This document shows, one piece after another, positions 1 to 8,603 of a stretch of 64,000 nucleotides of DNA. The position numbers were made by a program, and so were the translations under genes. The stretch lies in contig NZ_OZ253579.1 in NCBI RefSeq assembly GCF_965263005.1, positions 558,001-622,000 on the forward strand, given 5' to 3'. The DNA comes from Rariloculus sp965263005 (GTDB lineage: Bacteria > Pseudomonadota > Gammaproteobacteria > Steroidobacterales > Rariloculaceae). Below the pieces are notes generated by a model. It made no database searches. It had not been told where the DNA came from and saw only the letters and a list, made by a program, of their open reading frames with translations. Positions within the stretch are counted from its first letter, which is position 1. Every line of letters starts with the position of its first letter.

Positions 1-115
1 CTGGCGGCTCAAGGCGAACGCGAGACCGTGAGCCGAGCGCTGACGCTGGCGCGTGAGGCGGTGCGAGTGTCTTGCTTGTTGCGGCCCAGGGGCGACGCCG
101 CCCGGGATGCGGCAA
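1..115. other. left-edge stretch, no gene recognised
   Basis: These bases lie downstream of rpsU, which is transcribed leftwards. In many gammaproteobacteria a GatB/YqeY-domain gene and dnaG follow rpsU, but no reading frame here resembles the start of either. A short GC-rich inverted repeat (GGGCG-ACGC-CGCCC, about 91-104) has no T-run after it in either direction, so it is at best a weak terminator. Confidence 0.4.
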
Positions 116-331
116 TCAGTACATCCGCCTGCGGCGGGCGACGTTCCGGGAATTGCGCTTCACGTGCCGTTTCACGGCCGCGGCTTTTTTGCGCTTGCGT
201 TCCTGAGTGGGCTTTTCGTAGTACTCTCGCCGACGCAGTTCTGAGAGAATTCCAGCCTTCTCGCAGGCGCGCTTGAACCGGCGCAGCGCCGCATCGAAGT
301 TTTCGCTTTCTCTTATTCGGACACTCGGCAT
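116..331 (-). CDS. rpsU: 30S ribosomal protein bS21
   Basis: The 71-residue product starts MPSVRIRESENFDAALRRFK and ends in a very basic tail (RNSRNVARRRRMY), the usual form and length of bS21, a small-subunit protein that helps 30S subunits engage mRNA. The motif REYYEKPTQERKRKKAAAVKR in the middle is typical of the family. The gene is divergent from tsaD with 92 bases between the two starts, the same pairing seen in Escherichia coli and many relatives, so the two promoters must share that short gap. Confidence 0.97.
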   Translation of the reverse strand: MPSVRIRESENFDAALRRFKRACEKAGILSELRRREYYEKPTQERKRKKAAAVKRHVKRNSRNVARRRRMY

Positions 332-423
332 ATGTACTTGATCTGTGAGCCCGGGAAAAACGCCGACAATGGCCGGAGGTGACCAATCATCATAATCTCA
401 ACGTGCCATTTCTGTAAAGCGCG

Positions 424-1452
424 ATGAAGGTATTGGGCATCGAAACAAGCTGCGACGAGACGGGCGTCGCGTTGTACGAGGACGGCCGCGGCATCGTCGC
501 CGAGGCGCTCGCGAGCCAGGACGCCGTACACGCACCATTCGGCGGTGTAGTGCCGGAACTCGCGTCGCGTGACCATATCGCCAAGCTCGCACCCATGGTT
601 TGCGCCGTGCTCGACGACGCGAAGACCGGGCTCGACGAACTCGATGGGATTGCCTATACGGCGGGTCCGGGCCTCATAGGTGCGCTCATGGTCGGCGGCG
701 CGCTCGCCGAATCGCTCGCGCTGGGTCTCGGCATCGCGGCGATCCCGGTTCATCACATGGAGGCCCATTTGCTTGCCTGCATGCTCGAACGCGACCCGCC
801 CGAGTTTCCATTTCTCGCGCTGCTCGTCTCGGGCGGGCACACGCAGCTCGTCGAGGTTCGGGGGCTCGGCTGCTACCGTATCGTCGGCGAGACGCTCGAC
901 GACGCCGCAGGAGAGGCCTTCGACAAGGTCGCGCGGATGCTCTCGCTGCCATACCCGGGCGGCCCCGTGCTCGCCGCCCTTGCGGACCGGGGCGCCGCCG
1001 ACCGCTTCGCGTTTCCTCGTCCACTCAGGGATCGGGGGCTCGATTTCAGTTTCAGCGGGCTCAAGACGGCCGTGCGCCTCACAGTCGAGGCGGAGCGAAG
1101 GAAGCACGGCGGCGTTGTGCCTGACGCAGTTCGTGCGGATCTTGCCGCGTCGTTTCAAGCTGCGGTCGTCGATACGCTCACCTCGAAATGCGGCCGGGCG
1201 CTCGATGAGACCGGGCTCAGCCGGCTCGTCGTCGCTGGCGGAGTCGGCGCGAACCGGAAGCTGCGTGCCACGCTGGCCGCACTCGGATCGGCCGGCGGCG
1301 TGCGAGTACACTATCCGCGGCCGGAGTTGTGCACTGACAATGGCGCGATGATCGCCTACGCGGGCGCGTGCCGGCACTGCGGCGGCGCGGCTTCGTCCCG
1401 CCGTATAATTGCGCGCCCGCGCTGGCCGCTGGACGAGTTGTCTCCGCCGTGA
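424..1452 (+). CDS. tsaD: tRNA N6-threonylcarbamoyladenosine synthase catalytic subunit TsaD
   Basis: TsaD transfers the threonylcarbamoyl group from threonylcarbamoyl-AMP to A37 of ANN-decoding tRNAs, working with TsaB and TsaE. The 342-residue protein opens MKVLGIETSCDETGVALYED, the family signature, and carries the metal-binding HHMEAH motif at residues 110-115, then VSGGHTQL, a late VAGGVGANRKLR nucleotide-binding loop and the terminal DNGAMIAYAG metal-binding segment. Length is normal for bacteria. Its stop lies 26 bases before the preferred folB start and overlaps an alternative GTG start of folB, so the two are probably cotranscribed. Confidence 0.97.
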   Translation: MKVLGIETSCDETGVALYEDGRGIVAEALASQDAVHAPFGGVVPELASRDHIAKLAPMVCAVLDDAKTGLDELDGIAYTAGPGLIGALMVGGALAESLALGLGIAAIPVHHMEAHLLACMLERDPPEFPFLALLVSGGHTQLVEVRGLGCYRIVGETLDDAAGEAFDKVARMLSLPYPGGPVLAALADRGAADRFAFPRPLRDRGLDFSFSGLKTAVRLTVEAERRKHGGVVPDAVRADLAASFQAAVVDTLTSKCGRALDETGLSRLVVAGGVGANRKLRATLAALGSAGGVRVHYPRPELCTDNGAMIAYAGACRHCGGAASSRRIIARPRWPLDELSPP

Positions 1453-1478
1453 GCAGGGGCGCGCACGAGGACGTTTTC

Positions 1479-1841
1479 TTGGACAGGATCTTTCTCAGAG
1501 ACCTTCGGGTCGAGGCAGTCGTCGGCATTGGTGAGTGGGAGCGCCGCATCAAGCAGACGGTGAGCATCGACCTCGAGTTTGCCACCGACGCACGCAAGGC
1601 AGCCGAAAGCGATTCGATCGACGCCGCGCTCGACTACAAGCGCGTCGCGAAACGGCTTATCGATTATGTCGGGAACTCGGAATTCTATCTCGTCGAGTCG
1701 CTGGCCGAGGCTGTTGCGGGAATCGTCACCAGGGAATTCGGCGTCTCGTGGGTGCAGGTTTCGATCACGAAACCCGGTGCCGTCGAAGGCTCGCGCGAGG
1801 TCGGCGTCGTGATCTCGCGGACGGCCGACGACTATGCGTGA
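1479..1841 (+). CDS. folB: dihydroneopterin aldolase
   Basis: FolB cleaves 7,8-dihydroneopterin to 6-hydroxymethyl-dihydropterin and glycolaldehyde in folate synthesis. From the TTG at 1479 the product is 120 residues, starting MDRIFLRDLRVEAVVGIGEW, exactly where family members start. GAGG about 8 bases upstream supports this start. A GTG at 1449, overlapping the tsaD stop, would add ten residues and is the alternative. The family's substrate-binding glutamate lies in VESLAE, and the late ITKPGAVEGSREVGV segment is also conserved. The folK gene that often follows folB is not recognisable here. Confidence 0.93.
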   Translation: MDRIFLRDLRVEAVVGIGEWERRIKQTVSIDLEFATDARKAAESDSIDAALDYKRVAKRLIDYVGNSEFYLVESLAEAVAGIVTREFGVSWVQVSITKPGAVEGSREVGVVISRTADDYA

Positions 1842-2006
1842 TGTCCCTGTTCGCCACGGCAACAACCGCGACCCGGAATGCCCCCGGGCATCGCCGTCGG
1901 GAGTCTGATCCGGCATTGCGATGGAGCCTTGCCGGCGTCGTCCGGCTGAGCCGGTCACATCGTGTTCGGCGGCGATGACGTCATGCATTCCGCCGCCCTG
2001 GACGTC

Positions 2007-2768
2007 TCACCAGCCGACGCTCCGCCCGCCATCCACGGCAATAATCTGACCCGTGACGTAGGGCGCGTCGCGGACGAGAAACAACACGGCGGCCGCAATG
2101 TCTTCGGGTTCACCCGGACGACGCAAGGGGATCTGGCGAATGATACTGTTTCGAACCTTCTCCTCGAGGCCCGCTTCAGGCCAGAGGATTGCGCCGGGCG
2201 ACACGCCGTTGACGCGGATGTCGGGGCCGAGGTCCTTGGCCAGAGCACTCGTCAGCATTGCAAGGCCGGCCTTGGCGGCGCCGTAGACGGGGTGATTCCT
2301 GAGCGGCCGTTGCGAATGCACGTCGACAATGTTCACTATGACGCCATTCGATGCCTTAAGGTGAGGCAGCGCCGCCTGACAGAGGAACAACGGCGCCTTC
2401 AGGTTGCAGTCGATCAGGTCGTGCCATTGTTGTTCCGTGACCGATGCGAGCGGCGTCGGATAGAAGCTCGATGCGTTGTTGACGAGCACGTCGAGCCGGC
2501 CGGCGTACGCGGTCACCGTGCTTACAAGCGTATCGAGTGCGGAAATGTTCCGAAGATCGGCGCCGATCGCGAGTGCCGATCGCGGGCGCGTACGGTTGAG
2601 TCTTGCCGCAAGCGCGTCGGCCGGTTCGGCGGAGTTGAAGTAATGGATCGCTACATTGGCGCCGGCGTCGTGCAGCGCTGCGGCGATCGTCGCGCCAATC
2701 CGTTTCGCCGCGCCCGTAACGAGCGCCCATCGTCCCGCCAGGGACCTTGATGTTTCAGGGACTGCCAA
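2007..2768 (-). CDS. SDR-family reductase, pteridine reductase (FolM/PTR1) type
   Basis: This is a 253-residue classical short-chain dehydrogenase. It has a TGAAKRIG cofactor loop near residue 19 (the TGxxxRxG form of NADPH-dependent pteridine reductases), a LVNNASSFYPTPL motif, and the catalytic YxxxK in VYGAAKAG. The segment VDVHSQRPLRNHPVY just before it resembles the PTR1/FolM pattern. Pteridine reductases make tetrahydro- from dihydropterins or dihydrofolate, which fits the convergent folB neighbour. The exact substrate is inferred; a generic SDR role cannot be excluded. The end VTGQIIAVDGGRSVGW is the common SDR C-terminus. Confidence 0.82.
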   Translation of the reverse strand: MAVPETSRSLAGRWALVTGAAKRIGATIAAALHDAGANVAIHYFNSAEPADALAARLNRTRPRSALAIGADLRNISALDTLVSTVTAYAGRLDVLVNNASSFYPTPLASVTEQQWHDLIDCNLKAPLFLCQAALPHLKASNGVIVNIVDVHSQRPLRNHPVYGAAKAGLAMLTSALAKDLGPDIRVNGVSPGAILWPEAGLEEKVRNSIIRQIPLRRPGEPEDIAAAVLFLVRDAPYVTGQIIAVDGGRSVGW

Positions 2769-2781
2769 CGCGCGCTCCAGC

Positions 2782-2809
2782 TTGGTGGGGCCGGCGCTAA
2801 GGGTACACT
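2782..2809 (+). promoter_or_regulatory. candidate sigma70 promoter for the 2841 methyltransferase gene
   Basis: TTGGTG and TACACT are separated by 16 bases, a fair but not consensus match. The predicted start would be about 25 bases upstream of the TTG initiation codon. Only sequence resemblance supports it. Confidence 0.3.
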
Positions 2810-2840
2810 ATCCGACCTTCATGGCCGCGCCGGCGCTACC

Positions 2841-3983
2841 TTGACTGCCAGAGAACCCCCCGAACCGAGTCGCGAGGCGCTGGCCGTGAGCCGGACGCTG
2901 TCGGCGCGTATCCGGGAACGAATCGCGCTCGCGGGCGGCTGGGTTCGATTTGATCGCTATATGGAGTTCGTGCTCAACGAACCCGGACTCGGCTACTACA
3001 GCGCGGGCAGCGCCAAGTTCGGGGCCGAGGGCGATTTCGTCACGGCGCCGGAGCTCGGTTCGTTCCTCGCTCGCGCGATCGCGACTCAATTTAGCGGCAT
3101 GCTCGGCTCGTTCGCCAATCCTGCGATCGTCGAAGTCGGCGCCGGCAACGGCACGCTCGCCGCGCAACTGCTTGACGCGCTGGCCGAACTCGGCAGCGAG
3201 GCGGTGCGGTATCTGATTCTCGAGCCGAGCGCCGAATTGCGCGATCGCCAGCGGGCTGAACTGCGGCGGTTCGGTAGCCGCGTCCGCTGGCTCGATCGGC
3301 TCCCCGAACAGCCCATCGAGGGCCTGATCCTGGCCAACGAGGTCGTCGACGCACTGCCCGTCGTGCGCTTCGTCAAGCGCGGCGGCGCCACCGTGCCGCT
3401 CGGAGTGCGCTGCCGTGCCGGCCGCTTTGAATGGGCCGAAGGGCGCGAGGACGCGGATCTCAGCGAAGCCGTCACGTCGCTTGAGTCAATGCTCGGTGAG
3501 CGCTTGCCCGATGGCTACCGGTCGGAAGTCCGGCTTGTGCTTCGCGGCTGGATCAATGGCCTCGCGGCGGCGCTCGCGCGAGGTGCCGTGCTGCTGGTCG
3601 ACTACGGCGGCGTGCGGCGCGAGTACTACCATCGCGAGCGCCGCGACGGGACGCTGATCTGCCATTACCGGCACCGCGCGCACGACGACCCCTTTTTCCT
3701 GCCGGGCCTGCAGGATCTGAGCGCCTGGGTCGATTTCAGCGCCTGCGCCGACGCGGCTCGCGACGCCGGCCTCGCCGTCGCCGGATTCACGACCCAGGGC
3801 CTTTACCTCGTCGAAAGCGCCGCGGACGCGACCGAGCCGGTGTCGCTCGACCCGAGGACCGCAAGCGCGTTCAGGACGCTCGTGCTGCCCGGTGAAATGG
3901 GCGAGCGGTTCAAGCTGCTGCTTCTGACCAAGGCCATCGTCCCGCCCCGGTTGCCGGGCCGAGACTTGCGCAGCCGGCTCTGA
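2841..3983 (+). CDS. class I SAM-dependent methyltransferase, MidA/NDUFAF7 (DUF185) family
   Basis: The 380-residue protein belongs to the family whose mitochondrial member NDUFAF7 methylates an arginine of complex I; the bacterial substrate is not settled. Visible landmarks are RFDRYMEFVLNEPGLGYYS near the start, the FVTAPELGS segment, the SAM-binding IVEVGAGNGTLAAQLL, a second motif YLILEPSAELRDRQR, LANEVVDALPVVRF, and LLVDYGGVRREYYH later. The start chosen is TTG at 2841. A GTG at 2886, giving VSRTLSARIRERIALAGG, is a serious alternative because similarity begins after it. It is divergent from the SDR gene and followed by uppP after 151 bases. Confidence 0.9.
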   Translation: MTAREPPEPSREALAVSRTLSARIRERIALAGGWVRFDRYMEFVLNEPGLGYYSAGSAKFGAEGDFVTAPELGSFLARAIATQFSGMLGSFANPAIVEVGAGNGTLAAQLLDALAELGSEAVRYLILEPSAELRDRQRAELRRFGSRVRWLDRLPEQPIEGLILANEVVDALPVVRFVKRGGATVPLGVRCRAGRFEWAEGREDADLSEAVTSLESMLGERLPDGYRSEVRLVLRGWINGLAAALARGAVLLVDYGGVRREYYHRERRDGTLICHYRHRAHDDPFFLPGLQDLSAWVDFSACADAARDAGLAVAGFTTQGLYLVESAADATEPVSLDPRTASAFRTLVLPGEMGERFKLLLLTKAIVPPRLPGRDLRSRL

Positions 3984-4134
3984 TGTCCCGTTCCATCATT
4001 TCCTGGAGGATGCGCTTGGCCGGCGGGCATGTCGGAGCGTGCCGAATATGAAGTCATATCTGCGGCGAGGTCGTACGTCGCGCCCCGCGTAACCAAGCTG
4101 CTACCATCGCTTCGCCTGGATTCGGAGGTTCCGA

Positions 4135-4914
4135 GTGGATCTTGCTCAAGCCGTCGTATTGGCCCTGATTCAGGGGATCAGCGAATTTCTGCCGATCTCG
4201 AGCTCCGGTCACCTGATCCTGGTCCCCGAGCTGCTCGGCTGGCCGGACCAGGGCCTCGGTTTCGATATTGCCGTGCATCTCGGCACGCTGGTCGCGGTCA
4301 TCGTCTACTTCCGCCGCGACGTACTCGCCATGTCGATAGCGCTCGTGCAGCCGCAACGCGCGGAGTTTCAGCTTGCGTTGCGCATCATCGTAGCCACGGT
4401 GCCGCTCGGCGCGGCGGGACTGTTGTTCTCCGATCAGGTCGAGGGCGTTCTGCGCTCGCCGACCGTGATCGCCGCGAGCACGGCGGGATTCGGTGCGGTG
4501 CTCTGGCTTGCCGACCGTCTTGGCCGGGGTGAGCGGGCCGAGACCTCACTCAGCTGGCTCCAGGTTGCAGCGATCGGTTTCGGCCAAGCGCTCGCGTTGA
4601 TTCCCGGCACGTCGCGTTCAGGTATCACGATGACCGTTGCGCTGTCGATGGGATTGAGCCGTCGGGCCGCCGGACGGTTTTCATTCCTGCTTGCGATTCC
4701 GGCCATCGCGATGGCTGCCCTGTGGCAGCTCATCCGGTTCCTGTCCGATCCCGAGTCCGTTCCATGGCTTGCATTGGCGCTCGCAACCGCGGTCGCGGCG
4801 GCAGCGGCCTTCGTCACGATCGCGTTGTTTCTGCGCTGGATCGAACGTTTCGGCATGGCCGTGTTCGCGATCTACCGTGTGCTGCTTGGCGGCGTGCTCG
4901 TCTACCTGCTTTAG
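4135..4914 (+). CDS. uppP: undecaprenyl-diphosphatase
   Basis: UppP (BacA) dephosphorylates undecaprenyl pyrophosphate at the inner membrane to recycle the lipid carrier for peptidoglycan and other envelope polymers. The 259-residue, very hydrophobic protein has both family signatures: EFLPISSSGHL at residues 17-27 and IPGTSRSGITM near residue 157. The start is GTG, supported by GGAGG seven bases upstream. The gene ends 24 bases before the end of convergent cca. It complements the dcw cluster and murA elsewhere in the window. Confidence 0.96.
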   Translation: MDLAQAVVLALIQGISEFLPISSSGHLILVPELLGWPDQGLGFDIAVHLGTLVAVIVYFRRDVLAMSIALVQPQRAEFQLALRIIVATVPLGAAGLLFSDQVEGVLRSPTVIAASTAGFGAVLWLADRLGRGERAETSLSWLQVAAIGFGQALALIPGTSRSGITMTVALSMGLSRRAAGRFSFLLAIPAIAMAALWQLIRFLSDPESVPWLALALATAVAAAAAFVTIALFLRWIERFGMAVFAIYRVLLGGVLVYLL

Positions 4915-4938
4915 CCGCCCGTCGCGCGCGGGTGTTCT

Positions 4939-6186
4939 TCAGCTCTCGCGCCGCGCAGGCGCCTCGGCCCCGCGCAAGGCCTGTCGTACGGCGTCTATAC
5001 GCCGGATGCGGATCGCGTCCCCGAGCTCGGCGCCGTCGAGCCCTGCCGCGCGAACGTCGTCTGCGCCGACCTCGCGCGCGGCGTGCTGCGCCAGCCGAAG
5101 CAGATCGGCATACGGATAAGGCCGCGTCTGCAATCCGGCGCGGCCCCGCGCGTCGGCCTCACAGGCGAGCAGGAATTTTTCGAAGCGATCCGGCTGACGA
5201 AACGCATCGAGCTGGGTCAGCAGCTCGACGATCGTCCGGGGCTTGAGCTCGGTTGCACGGTGGACGAGGCCGTGGTGGCGCGCCACGAGTTCTGCGAGGG
5301 CCTGAAACTTGCGCGGAACACGCAGGCGTGCCGCGAGGTCGCGGATGAGCTGAACCGAGCGCTCACCGTGACCGTGGTGGCTCGGCAGCATCGCTTTTGG
5401 TGTCGTCGCTTTACCGAGGTCATGCATCAGCACGGCGAAACGGACCTCCGTGCTGTCGCTGAGCGATGCGCTGACGCCTAGCGCCATCAAGGTATGGACT
5501 CCCGAGTCAATCTCCGGGTGCCAGCGTTTCGGTTGCGGCACGCCGAAGAGGTTCTCGATCTCGGGAAAGACTCGCTCGAGCGCACCGCACTCGCGCAGCA
5601 CCTCGAAGTAGACTTCCGGGCGCGATGCCGCGAGCGCTTTGTGCGTCTCCTGCCAGACCCGTTCGGGCGGCAGCGCTTCGAGCTCGCCGGCCCCGACGAT
5701 CTCCGCCATGGTCCGCATCGTTTCAGCGGCGACAGCGAAGCCAAGCTCATTGAAGCGCGCCGCGAAACGCGCCGTGCGCAGTACCCGCAGCGGATCCTCG
5801 CGAAAAGCGTCGGAGACGCTGCGCAATTGCCGGTTGGCGATATCGCGCCGGCCCCCCCAGGGGTCGATGATGCGGCCACCCTGATCCTTCGCCATCGCGT
5901 TGATCGTCAGGTCACGCCGGGCCAGGTCCTGCTCCAACGTCACGTCGGGCGACGCGTCGACTGCAAAGCCGGTATGACCGGGCGATACCTTGCGTTCGGT
6001 CCGCGCGAGCGCGTACTCCTCGTTCGTCTCGGGGTGGAGGAACACGGGAAAATCCCGGCCGACCTGCCGGTAGCCGCGCTTGCGCAACACGTCGGCCGTG
6101 GCGCCGACCACGACCCAGTCGTGCTCGACGACCTCGATGCCGAGCAGTTCGTCGCGGACCGCGCCGCCGACCAGATAAACGTTCAT
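4939..6186 (-). CDS. cca: CCA-adding tRNA nucleotidyltransferase with HD phosphohydrolase domain
   Basis: Cca adds or repairs the 3'-CCA of tRNAs. The chosen ATG gives 415 residues beginning MNVYLVGGAVRDELLG; an upstream ATG at 6219 would add eleven residues that do not look native. The nucleotidyltransferase head has GGAVRD and ALARTERKVSPGHTGF, followed by the DLARRDLTINAMA motif and the LRVLRTARFAARF helix. The C-terminal half has an HD domain (LMHDLGKATTP near residue 250, then HHGHGERSV), as in the E. coli type enzyme with phosphatase and phosphodiesterase activities. Length matches that class. Confidence 0.96.
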   Translation of the reverse strand: MNVYLVGGAVRDELLGIEVVEHDWVVVGATADVLRKRGYRQVGRDFPVFLHPETNEEYALARTERKVSPGHTGFAVDASPDVTLEQDLARRDLTINAMAKDQGGRIIDPWGGRRDIANRQLRSVSDAFREDPLRVLRTARFAARFNELGFAVAAETMRTMAEIVGAGELEALPPERVWQETHKALAASRPEVYFEVLRECGALERVFPEIENLFGVPQPKRWHPEIDSGVHTLMALGVSASLSDSTEVRFAVLMHDLGKATTPKAMLPSHHGHGERSVQLIRDLAARLRVPRKFQALAELVARHHGLVHRATELKPRTIVELLTQLDAFRQPDRFEKFLLACEADARGRAGLQTRPYPYADLLRLAQHAAREVGADDVRAAGLDGAELGDAIRIRRIDAVRQALRGAEAPARRES

Positions 6187-6380
6187 CTCAGCATCCCAGC
6201 CTGGATTTCCGATCCACAAATACCCCGGACTCAGCGCCTCCCGGCAAGCCGGCCGGCAAGGCGAAACTCGCTGGGAATGCCGGCCGACGGAGCGCGCTTC
6301 GCCCCGACTCGTTCCGCCGGCCCTGAACGCAAAGCTATGGATGGGGCGGAGATTCGCACTATACGTGCTAAGGTTTGATG

Positions 6381-7577
6381 ATGTCGTCAGTATTCCGTTC
6401 CCTGGCGATCATCCTGCTCGCGGGCGCATTGTCGGGCTGCAGTCTGCCGTATTATTTGCGCGCTATCGGCGGCCAGCTCGAGCTGCTCAGAAAGCGGCAA
6501 CCGATCGAGTCCGTCATTGCCGATGCCGGCCAGAACGCCGCCGTCAAGACCACCTTGAGCCGCGTCGCCGAGATGCGGGAGTTTGCCGTCAACGCCCTCG
6601 GTCTGCCCGATAACGACAGTTACACGACCTACGTCGACCTCGATCGACCGTATGCGGTGTGGAACGTCATCGCGGCCGAGGAGTTCTCGGTCGAGCCTGA
6701 GCGATGGTGCTTTCCGTTCGCGGGCTGCGTGGCCTACAGGGGGTTTTTCGACCTCGAAGACGCCGAACGATATCGACGCGGGCTCGAAGAGGATGGGCTC
6801 GACACCTACACCGGCGGCGTGCGCGCGTACTCGACGTTGGGCTATTTCGACGATCCGGTGCTCAATACGATGCTCGACGGGGGCGAGGAATACATCGCGA
6901 GCGTGCTGTTCCATGAGCTTGCGCATCAGAAGCTCTACGTCAAGGACGACAGTGAACTCAGCGAGGCGTTCGCGACGGCCGTGGAGGAGTACGGCATGGC
7001 GATGTGGCTGGGCGAACGAGGCAGGCCCGGAGCGCTCGAGCTGTATCGCGAGCGCGTTGCGCGGAGGAACGAATTCGGGCAACTCGTCAGCGCTCAGCAA
7101 GCGCGTCTTAGCGAGATCTACAACAGTCCACGATCGGACGAGGCGAAGCGGGCCGCCAAGGCCGAATCGTTCGAGATCATGCGGGGCGAGTACGCGCAGC
7201 TCAAGGCACGCCGGGAAGGTGTCGGCGACTACGATGCCTGGTTCGCGCAGCCGTTGAACAATGCGGCGCTGGCCTCCGTCGCAACGTACACGCGGTGGTT
7301 GCCGGCGCTGCGGTGGCGACTGGAGCAGATTGGCCTCAACGCGTTTTATCGCGAGATGGAAACGGTCGCTGATCGGCCGGCAGGCGAACGGGTCGCGGTG
7401 CTCGAAAGCTGGCTGGCAGCCCGTGGAAAAGTCCCGCGTCGCACCGAGACCGGCGAGGCGCCCGTCCGGCAAGGCGCGAGGAGGGAGAATATCGGGATTA
7501 TTCGACCGACGAGCAACGTAGACGGACGGGATGCATCGCCGGTCGAATGCGGCGGGGCTTTTGCCACGGGCTGCTAG
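6381..7577 (+). CDS. putative zinc aminopeptidase lipoprotein (COG4324), C-terminus altered by a mobile element
   Basis: The N-terminus is a lipoprotein signal (MSSVFRSLAIILLAGALSGC), so the protein is probably anchored in the envelope. The body matches the predicted aminopeptidase family COG4324, with a gluzincin-like HELAHQ near residue 178 followed by the downstream glutamate in SEAFATAVEEYG. ATG at 6378 or TTG at 6375 are alternative starts; AAGG seven bases before 6381 favours the one used. The last roughly 55 codons are read from a ~158-bp mobile element that entered after the codons for LESW. Reading across the excised element would give LESWLEYASTAVHTA and a stop at 7607-7609, probably the ancestral end. 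Confidence 0.85.
   Translation: MSSVFRSLAIILLAGALSGCSLPYYLRAIGGQLELLRKRQPIESVIADAGQNAAVKTTLSRVAEMREFAVNALGLPDNDSYTTYVDLDRPYAVWNVIAAEEFSVEPERWCFPFAGCVAYRGFFDLEDAERYRRGLEEDGLDTYTGGVRAYSTLGYFDDPVLNTMLDGGEEYIASVLFHELAHQKLYVKDDSELSEAFATAVEEYGMAMWLGERGRPGALELYRERVARRNEFGQLVSAQQARLSEIYNSPRSDEAKRAAKAESFEIMRGEYAQLKARREGVGDYDAWFAQPLNNAALASVATYTRWLPALRWRLEQIGLNAFYREMETVADRPAGERVAVLESWLAARGKVPRRTETGEAPVRQGARRENIGIIRPTSNVDGRDASPVECGGAFATGC
7413..7577 (-). mobile_element. MITE-like element, copy 1 (inverted orientation)
   Basis: The core (about 7417-7573, 157 bp) has terminal inverted repeats CAGCCCGTGG and CCACGGGCTG and is the reverse complement of the other four copies. It is flanked by CTGG on the left and CTAG on the right, a one-mismatch 4-bp direct repeat. 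The internal inverted repeat around ATTCGACCG is kept. It sits inside the 3' end of the COG4324 gene and supplies its present stop codon in the right-hand CTAG. Confidence 0.8.
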
Positions 7578-7627
7578 AGTATGCCTCGACGGCGGTTCAT
7601 ACGGCTTAGCAGCGACAATCTGCCGGG

Positions 7628-8554
7628 CTACGGATTGAGGTAGCCGCGCACGATGTGGCGCATCGGGCGCGGTGCTATACCAAGCTGCCTGAGCCCCCCG
7701 TCCGAACACACGCTTGCGACCGACATCGAGCGAAGGTTGTCGAGGGAAAACGGCTTGCCGGGGATGAGATAGTCCGCGATCGCGGCTTGCAGGCGCCCGA
7801 GCACTCCGGGAAGCGGCATGATGAGCCGTTTCAAGCCGAGATCGCGGCGCACGAGCTCTATGATTTCACCCAACGAGTAAATGTCGGGGCCGCACAGCTC
7901 GTAAGTCTTGCCGTAGGTATCGCTGTCGGCCAGCGCCGTTGCGAAGGCGAGCGCCACGTCCTCAACGAAGACCGGCGCGAACCGCGCATCCAGCCGCGCG
8001 AGCGGCAGGATCGGAGACCTGCGCAGCAGAGTCGCGAAACGGTTGATGAAGACGTCCTCGCTGCCGAAGATCACTGAAGGCTTGAATATGGTGTAGCGGA
8101 TCTCTTCGCCGCAGAGCGTCTTGATGAGCCGCTCGGCCTGCCCCTTGGTTCTGAGATAGTGGCTCGGCCCGCGCTGGTGGTTGGCTTTGAGCGCGCTCAT
8201 GTGGATCAGCCGAGTCACGCCATTTTCCTGGCAGGCTTTGACGAGCTTCTCGACCAGATCGACGTGGGCGGCCTTGAAGCCGCTGCCGTCGTGGCCTCTC
8301 TCGTTCAATATCCCGACGAGATTGATGGCGGCGTCGCAGCCTCGCAGTACCTCTTCGAGCGCAAACTCGTCATGGATGTCCGTCTGGCGTAAATCGACGC
8401 CCGGCAGCACGAGCAGTCTTCGGTTGCGTTGCCGGTTCCGCGTAGGAATACGAACGGCGTAACCGCGCCGTACCAGAAGGCTGCTGAGCGAGCGGCCCAC
8501 GAAGCCTGTGCCGCCAAGGACACAGACCATAGGCGTTGGTTGCCTTGCTGCCAT
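7628..8554 (-). CDS. NAD(P)-binding atypical SDR, complex I NDUFA9-like
   Basis: The 308-residue protein starts with a Rossmann motif, VCVLGGTGFVGRSLSSLLVRR, and resembles the bacterial homologues of mitochondrial complex I subunit NDUFA9. These are atypical short-chain dehydrogenases that bind nucleotide but have no established bacterial reaction. Other family marks are NLVGILNERG, RLIHMSALKANHQRGPSHYLRTKGQAE (the region of the YxxxK-like helix) and TIFKPSVIFGSED. The next gene upstream is a Deg protease in the same direction, 49 bases away. Downstream, it converges with the COG4324 gene. Function is inferred from similarity only. Confidence 0.85.
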   Translation of the reverse strand: MAARQPTPMVCVLGGTGFVGRSLSSLLVRRGYAVRIPTRNRQRNRRLLVLPGVDLRQTDIHDEFALEEVLRGCDAAINLVGILNERGHDGSGFKAAHVDLVEKLVKACQENGVTRLIHMSALKANHQRGPSHYLRTKGQAERLIKTLCGEEIRYTIFKPSVIFGSEDVFINRFATLLRRSPILPLARLDARFAPVFVEDVALAFATALADSDTYGKTYELCGPDIYSLGEIIELVRRDLGLKRLIMPLPGVLGRLQAAIADYLIPGKPFSLDNLRSMSVASVCSDGGLRQLGIAPRPMRHIVRGYLNP

Positions 8555-8603
8555 CGAATCGTAGTCGCCGCGCCGGGGCGCGGATTATACCTCCGCGGCG
8601 CCG

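Noticed and set aside
1834..1918. A short frame after folB (RHGNNRDPE) that loosely recalls the start of FolK
   Set aside because: It stops after about 25 codons and shows none of the later HPPK motifs; the resemblance is too short.
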